Assembly: GCF_900626095.1 (NCBI RefSeq)
Contig: NZ_UYZZ01000009.1
Span: 82,103 to 146,102, forward strand
Length of the DNA stretch: 64,000 nucleotides
Reading direction: 5' to 3'
Source of the DNA: Clostridium rectalis
Lineage (GTDB): Bacteria; Bacillota; Clostridia; Clostridiales; Clostridiaceae
Part shown: in pieces, positions 60,343 through 64,000 of the stretch
Layout: each line of letters starts with the position of its first letter
Position numbering within the stretch: the first letter of the stretch is position 1
Notes under the pieces: generated by a model
What the model was told of the DNA's origin: nothing
The model's input: the letters and a program-made list of their open reading frames with translations, nothing else
Databases searched by the model: none
Translations under genes and position numbers: made by a program

Positions 60343-61644
60343 ATGAGTTATAATGCGTACATAACAAGAATAAAAAATATTAGAAAACATATTAATGCAG
60401 ATAGATTAAACGTAGGGGAATGCTTTGGAAATTCAGTAATAATCTCACTAGATGTAAAAGAAAATGAATTAGGTATATATTTTCCTACTGATGGGAAATT
60501 AGGAATGGAATTTTGTGAAATCAATAATTTATTAAGGGAGAAAGATGAAGATGGAAATCAAATAGGAGGATATTTAGAACCTGAAAAACGTCATGTATCC
60601 ACTTTAAAGCTTAGAGGAGAAAAGTCAGATGGTTTATTTATGCCATTAAAATGTTTAGAATCATTTTGTGATATTACAACGCTAAAAGAGGGGGATATGA
60701 TAACCACATTAAATGGTATTTTAATATGTGAAAAATACATTCCTAAAGGAAAAGTAAGAATACAAGGAGTATCTAAAGAAAAAAACAAGAAAATTAGTTC
60801 TGAATCATATCCACTTTTTAAAGAGCATAGTGATACAGCACAACTTGCATATAATACACATCAATTTAAAAAAGGTGATTTGTGTTATATTACTTTAAAG
60901 ATGCATGGTACAAGTCAACGTAGTTCGTATACGATTAAAGAGAGGAAAAGAAAAACACCACATTTAATATATAAATTGTTAAAATTTATGAATGTTAATA
61001 TAAGCCCTAAAAGAAATTGGGATAATGTCACAGGTACAAGAAGAGTTATAATAAAAGATTATGATAAAGGCTTTTATGGTAGTAATGAATTTAGAAAACA
61101 ATATCATGATTTATTCGCAAATAGATTGAGAAAAGGTGAAACAGTTTATTATGAAGTTGTAGGATATACAGATAAAAATCAAACAATTATGCCTGAATGT
61201 GACAATAAGAAAATAAGAGATAAAGAATTTATAAAACAATATGGCAAAACTACTAAGTTTACATATGGATGTGATATTGGAAAAAATGATATTTATGTAT
61301 ATAGAATGACTATGACAAATGAAGATGGTGATATAGTAGAATATCCTTGGTATTTAGTTAAATTACGTTGCGAACAAATGGGCATTAAATATTGTCCCCA
61401 ATTAGATAGTTTTACTTTTACAGATATCGAAGATTTAATGAATAGGGTAGAAAAGTTTGTAGATGGATCAGACCCAATAGGTAAAACTCATATTAGAGAA
61501 GGTGTAGTTGTAAGAATAGACAATAAAGAAAAGTTTACTGCATATAAACATAAGAATTTTACTTTTAAATTATTAGAAGGAATTATTAAAGAAAGTGATA
61601 TATTAGATATGGAAGAATCAGAAAGTGAGAATAAAAATGAATAA
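60343..61644 (+). CDS. RNA ligase (DRB0094/Rnl5-like)
   Basis: 433 residues from ATG 60343 behind GAGGGG. The N-terminal OB-type domain contains HINADRLNVGE. The nucleotidyltransferase motif I is LKMHGTSQRSS, with Lys186 as the AMP acceptor. YYEVVGYTDK is motif III/IIIa-like, REGVVVRID is motif IV and FTFKLLEG with KHKN is motif V. It should seal nicked RNA. It overlaps the kinase-HD gene, a typical RNA end-healing and sealing pair used against host anticodon nucleases. Confidence 0.85.
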   Translation: MSYNAYITRIKNIRKHINADRLNVGECFGNSVIISLDVKENELGIYFPTDGKLGMEFCEINNLLREKDEDGNQIGGYLEPEKRHVSTLKLRGEKSDGLFMPLKCLESFCDITTLKEGDMITTLNGILICEKYIPKGKVRIQGVSKEKNKKISSESYPLFKEHSDTAQLAYNTHQFKKGDLCYITLKMHGTSQRSSYTIKERKRKTPHLIYKLLKFMNVNISPKRNWDNVTGTRRVIIKDYDKGFYGSNEFRKQYHDLFANRLRKGETVYYEVVGYTDKNQTIMPECDNKKIRDKEFIKQYGKTTKFTYGCDIGKNDIYVYRMTMTNEDGDIVEYPWYLVKLRCEQMGIKYCPQLDSFTFTDIEDLMNRVEKFVDGSDPIGKTHIREGVVVRIDNKEKFTAYKHKNFTFKLLEGIIKESDILDMEESESENKNE

Positions 61645-62560
61645 GTTAATTATGATGGTTGGATTACCAGCTAGTGGAAAATCTTATTATGCAGATAAAA
61701 TAGCTAAAAAGGAAAATGCAGTTATATTATCTTCAGATAAATTAAGAAAAGAATTATTCAATAATGAAAATGACCAAAACCATAATACAGAAGTATTTAA
61801 AGAATTATATAAAAGAGTAAAAGAAAATTTAAAACAGGCAAATAATATTATAATAGATGCTACAAATATAAATCATAAAATAAGGAAAGCGTTGTTAGAT
61901 GAATTAAAGAGATTTAATTGTTTTAAAGAATGCTATTTAATAGCAACTCCATATAAAAAATGTTTAGAACAAAATAAGCGAAGAGAAAGAGAAATTCCAG
62001 AGCATGTAATAAAAAGAATGTATAAAAATATATTTATTCCACAATATTATGAAGGATGGAATAAAATTAATATAATTAAAAATTTTAATAAAGAAGATTT
62101 TAGTATTAATGAATTATTTAATGGAGAAAACGGACTTGATAAAATAAATCAAGATAATCCTCATCATACCTTAACAATAGGAAAACATTGTTTAAAATGC
62201 AGTGCCAATGTAGAAAATGATGAAAGTGCAAAGGATTTAGTAGAATTATCATTGATAAGTATTGCAGGACTACTTCACGACATAGGTAAAGCTTTTACTA
62301 AAGAATTTAAAAATACCAAAGGTGAAGTAACTGATATTGCACATTATTATGCACATCATAATGTATCTGCATATTTAAGCTTATTTTATTTAAATCTTTG
62401 TGATGAAGATATATTAAAAGTAATTAAGTATATTCAATGGCATATGCAACCATTCTTTATTAAAACAGAAAAATCTAAAAATAAATTTATTAGATTAACT
62501 GGTGAAGAATTTTATAATAATTTATTAATATTACATAGAGCTGATTTAATGGCAAAATAA
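61637..62560 (+). CDS. Polynucleotide kinase fused to an HD phosphohydrolase
   Basis: 308 residues. P-loop GLPASGKS (9-16), then IIIDATNINHKIRKALL and RREREIPEHVIKRM, the Pnkp-type kinase. A C-terminal HD domain follows with HTLTIGKHCLKC, LLHDIGK (His214-Asp215), AHHNVSA and WHMQP. It would phosphorylate RNA 5' ends and remove 3' or 2',3'-cyclic phosphates before ligation. ATG 61637 overlaps the ligase by eight bases. Confidence 0.87.
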   Translation: MNKLIMMVGLPASGKSYYADKIAKKENAVILSSDKLRKELFNNENDQNHNTEVFKELYKRVKENLKQANNIIIDATNINHKIRKALLDELKRFNCFKECYLIATPYKKCLEQNKRREREIPEHVIKRMYKNIFIPQYYEGWNKINIIKNFNKEDFSINELFNGENGLDKINQDNPHHTLTIGKHCLKCSANVENDESAKDLVELSLISIAGLLHDIGKAFTKEFKNTKGEVTDIAHYYAHHNVSAYLSLFYLNLCDEDILKVIKYIQWHMQPFFIKTEKSKNKFIRLTGEEFYNNLLILHRADLMAK

Positions 62561-62570
62561 ACATTGACTA

Positions 62571-62601
62571 ATATAAAATAATTTAATAATTTAATTTGAC
62601 A
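62571..62601 (+). promoter_or_regulatory. Motif plus TTGACA promoter
   Basis: ATATAAAATAATTTAATA (62571-62588) ends eight bases before TTGACA at 62596. A second motif-like copy is near 62641. The rest of 62602-62785 has no gene. Confidence 0.65.
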
Positions 62602-62802
62602 AAACAAGAAAATGGTGGTAATATATAAATATAGTAATACAAAACAATTTAAAAATGATTTAAAATTTGAATTTTATTAAAACTGATAGATAGGAAATAG
62701 TATTTAAATATTGTTATTTACATATTAAGCTTTAGTTATGATATTATTAATTATAGGTAGTGATTAAAGTATTTTAAAATAAAGTTGAGGAGATTAGACT
62801 TA

Positions 62803-63000
62803 ATATCAAAGAGAATTAAGAAAAATAAAATTGAAAATTTAAATAATAATAGAAAAATAAAATCATCAGATAATAAAGCAACTTACTGTAAATATTATAA
62901 AAATAATATATGTTTGTTAGATAATAAGAAGTGTCATTTAAAGGAAATAAATGAGAAGGGATTTACATTTGATTGTTATAAAATAGTATATGATAAATAG
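62803..63000 (+). CDS. Four-cysteine small protein, apparent ATA start
   Basis: GAGGAG at 62787-62792 is ten bases before ATA 62803, which gives (M)SKRIKKNKIENLNNN. A TTG at 62785 overlaps the ribosome-binding site and is less likely. The second half has CKYYKNNICLLDNKKCHLKE and CYKIVYDK, a zinc or iron-sulfur type cysteine set. Confidence 0.45.
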   Translation: MSKRIKKNKIENLNNNRKIKSSDNKATYCKYYKNNICLLDNKKCHLKEINEKGFTFDCYKIVYDK

Positions 63001-63017
63001 TTTAAGGGGAGGTAAAG

Positions 63018-63167
63018 ATGAAATTAAAATGTATTAAAGAAGTCGAAGGATTTACAGTAGGAAAAACATATAAATTATTAGGTTGTGCAGGAGAATATGT
63101 TTGTTTGAAAGATGATAACAATGAACAATATACGTTATTTGAAAGTTATTTTGAAATTGTAAAATAA
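63018..63167 (+). CDS. Small SH3-like protein, 49 residues
   Basis: GGGGAGG precedes the ATG. MKLKCIKEVEGFTVGKTYKL and EYVCLKDDNNEQYTLFESYF are the pattern of small phage SH3-barrel proteins. Function unknown. Confidence 0.6.
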   Translation: MKLKCIKEVEGFTVGKTYKLLGCAGEYVCLKDDNNEQYTLFESYFEIVK

Positions 63168-63189
63168 TTTAAAAGATGGTGTGTTATAT

Positions 63190-63378
63190 ATGGAAAATTT
63201 AAAAATTCAAGCTATAAGTATATTCAAAAAATATCCAGAAAACATCAATATAGATTTGTTAAGAAGACATTTAAAAATAGGTTTGGTAAAGGCAAATAAG
63301 TTAATGGATTTACTTGAAAAAGAAGGTTTTGTTAGTGAGTATGATAAGAACGGGAAAAGAGAGCTTATAATAAAATAA
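63190..63378 (+). CDS. FtsK-gamma-like winged-helix protein
   Basis: 62 residues from ATG 63190. NIDLLRRHLKIGLVKANKLM followed by DLLEKEGFVSEYD matches the FtsK gamma domain, which reads polar DNA sequences such as KOPS. Here it is a free-standing domain, as found in some phages and plasmids. The role is unknown, and it need not work with the FtsK-like ATPase at 12038. Confidence 0.65.
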   Translation: MENLKIQAISIFKKYPENINIDLLRRHLKIGLVKANKLMDLLEKEGFVSEYDKNGKRELIIK

Positions 63379-63454
63379 TTTAAAACACTTGTTTTATCAA
63401 AAAAATGATGAATAATTTGAAATTATTGTTCATTAATAAGGAGGAAGAAGATAA

Positions 63455-63790
63455 ATGATTACTAATAATGATAACAGAAGTGATAAGTTTTATCCTATGA
63501 ACCATGAATTATTTAATAAATGTGTAGCATTTACTTTAAGAAATGGAGATAGAAAGGTTTCTTATTGTAAGATAAAAGATGGAGTATTTTATGGTGGTAT
63601 GGCAGATTCCCTTGAAGATGCATTTGAATGGTGCAAAGTGTTTTATGAAGAGGATAATAGTTTTGATTTATCTATTGGTGATTTTAGGGAAGAAGGTAGT
63701 ATATGGAGTACAAAAGACATTTTGCATGAAATGGGGATTATTCCAAATGAAGAATATAATAAATATATTGATAATTTAAAAACTGATTAG
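63455..63790 (+). CDS. Hypothetical protein, 111 residues
   Basis: AAGGAGG site. Contains NGDRKVSYCKIKDGVFYGGM and SIGDFREEGSIWSTKDILHE. No family is recognised. Confidence 0.6.
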   Translation: MITNNDNRSDKFYPMNHELFNKCVAFTLRNGDRKVSYCKIKDGVFYGGMADSLEDAFEWCKVFYEEDNSFDLSIGDFREEGSIWSTKDILHEMGIIPNEEYNKYIDNLKTD

Positions 63791-63820
63791 TTGCACAATA
63801 CAAAAAATGGAGGAGATAAA

Positions 63821-64000
63821 ATGTTTAATAATAGATTTTGCTATAGAATAGCCAAAGAAGCCGAAGTTGGTTTGGATGAAGAATTGAAGGACTATTGTGA
63901 GGCTTATATCGAAACAACAATGCAAACCAAAAAAGAAATACCAGAAGAACTCAAAAGTGATATTGCAGAAAATCTAAAAATAGGATTAGCTGGTCAATTA
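63821..64000 (+). CDS. Hypothetical protein, 3' end outside window
   Basis: GGAGGAG precedes the ATG. The first 60 residues start MFNNRFCYRIAKEAEVGL and are acidic and helical. No family can be assigned from this part. Confidence 0.5.
   Translation, partial: MFNNRFCYRIAKEAEVGLDEELKDYCEAYIETTMQTKKEIPEELKSDIAENLKIGLAGQL

Noticed and set aside
1..64000. tRNA or rRNA genes
   Set aside because: I saw no cloverleaf with a T-loop GGTTCAAATC-type signature and no rRNA-like GC-richer block, but I could not run a covariance search.

Overview
The window is very AT-rich Gram-positive DNA with strong AGGAGG-type ribosome-binding sites and heavy ATA/AAA codon use, most like a Clostridium extrachromosomal element. 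It carries tubulin-type partition genes (tubY-tubC-tubR-tubZ), as known from clostridial phage-plasmids of the C. botulinum c-st type. It also has an iteron and DnaA-box replication origin with a RepA-like initiator, and regulators typical of SPbeta-like phages. The best reading is a large phage-plasmid, or a plasmid derived from one. No virion, lysis or packaging genes are in this window.

Layout. 1-8.3 kb, mostly minus strand: the edge of a single-subunit RNA polymerase of the YonO/QDE-1 (DFDGD) type, a GIY-YIG nuclease, a DNA methyltransferase, a group II intron remnant with a small IS-derived element, an AntA-type antirepressor and a winged-helix protein. 8.3-16 kb: TubY/tubC/TubR/TubZ, an Mrr-like nuclease, an FtsK/TcpA-like ATPase with a replication-relaxation-type partner, three small membrane proteins and a noncoding structured region. 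16.6-42.3 kb: a long plus-strand array of small hypothetical genes in many short transcription units, with three further antirepressors, Xre-type regulators, a MazF-like toxin and three IS200/IS605 elements (two near-identical copies of one type and one of another). 42.4-45.5 kb: a DGQHR/DndB-like (YopQ-like) gene, an integrase-fold MrpR (YopR)-like repressor, and a small gene with a perfect LexA box. 45.7-49.2 kb: the origin and RepA-like initiator, with an IS-end remnant that may be an orphan omega-RNA. 49.6-56 kb: small genes, then a toxin or defence-like block (PD-(D/E)XK nuclease, Fic, RelA/SpoT fold plus DUF6718, FRG). 56.5-64 kb: a tyrosine recombinase, a SIR2-like protein, an RNA ligase plus polynucleotide kinase-HD repair pair, and small genes running off the right edge.

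The most interesting signal is a directional intergenic motif, about TATAAAAYAATTTRATAA, seen at well over twenty places. It always points with transcription and usually lies 5-8 bases upstream of a TTGACA box, or between the -35 and -10. It precedes the polymerase operon, antirepressors, recombinase, MazF, RNA-repair pair and many small genes. I do not see it before tubRZ, the MrpR operon, rep, the FtsK-like operon or the defence block. That split is what a lysogeny regulon would give, and the MrpR-like protein is the natural candidate reader, because SPbeta MrpR binds a dispersed repeat (SPBRE). The LexA-box gene beside it and the four antirepressors would be inputs to the same switch. This is inference.

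Other threads are: apparent AUA start codons behind good Shine-Dalgarno sites in four genes; a conserved GGAGTTGTT translation start shared by about a dozen genes; a TnpA copy with a mutated HUH motif; and leaderless tnpA promoters. There is also a repeated intergenic hairpin with a conserved AACAGAAAA-type loop, and several frameshifted or interrupted genes.
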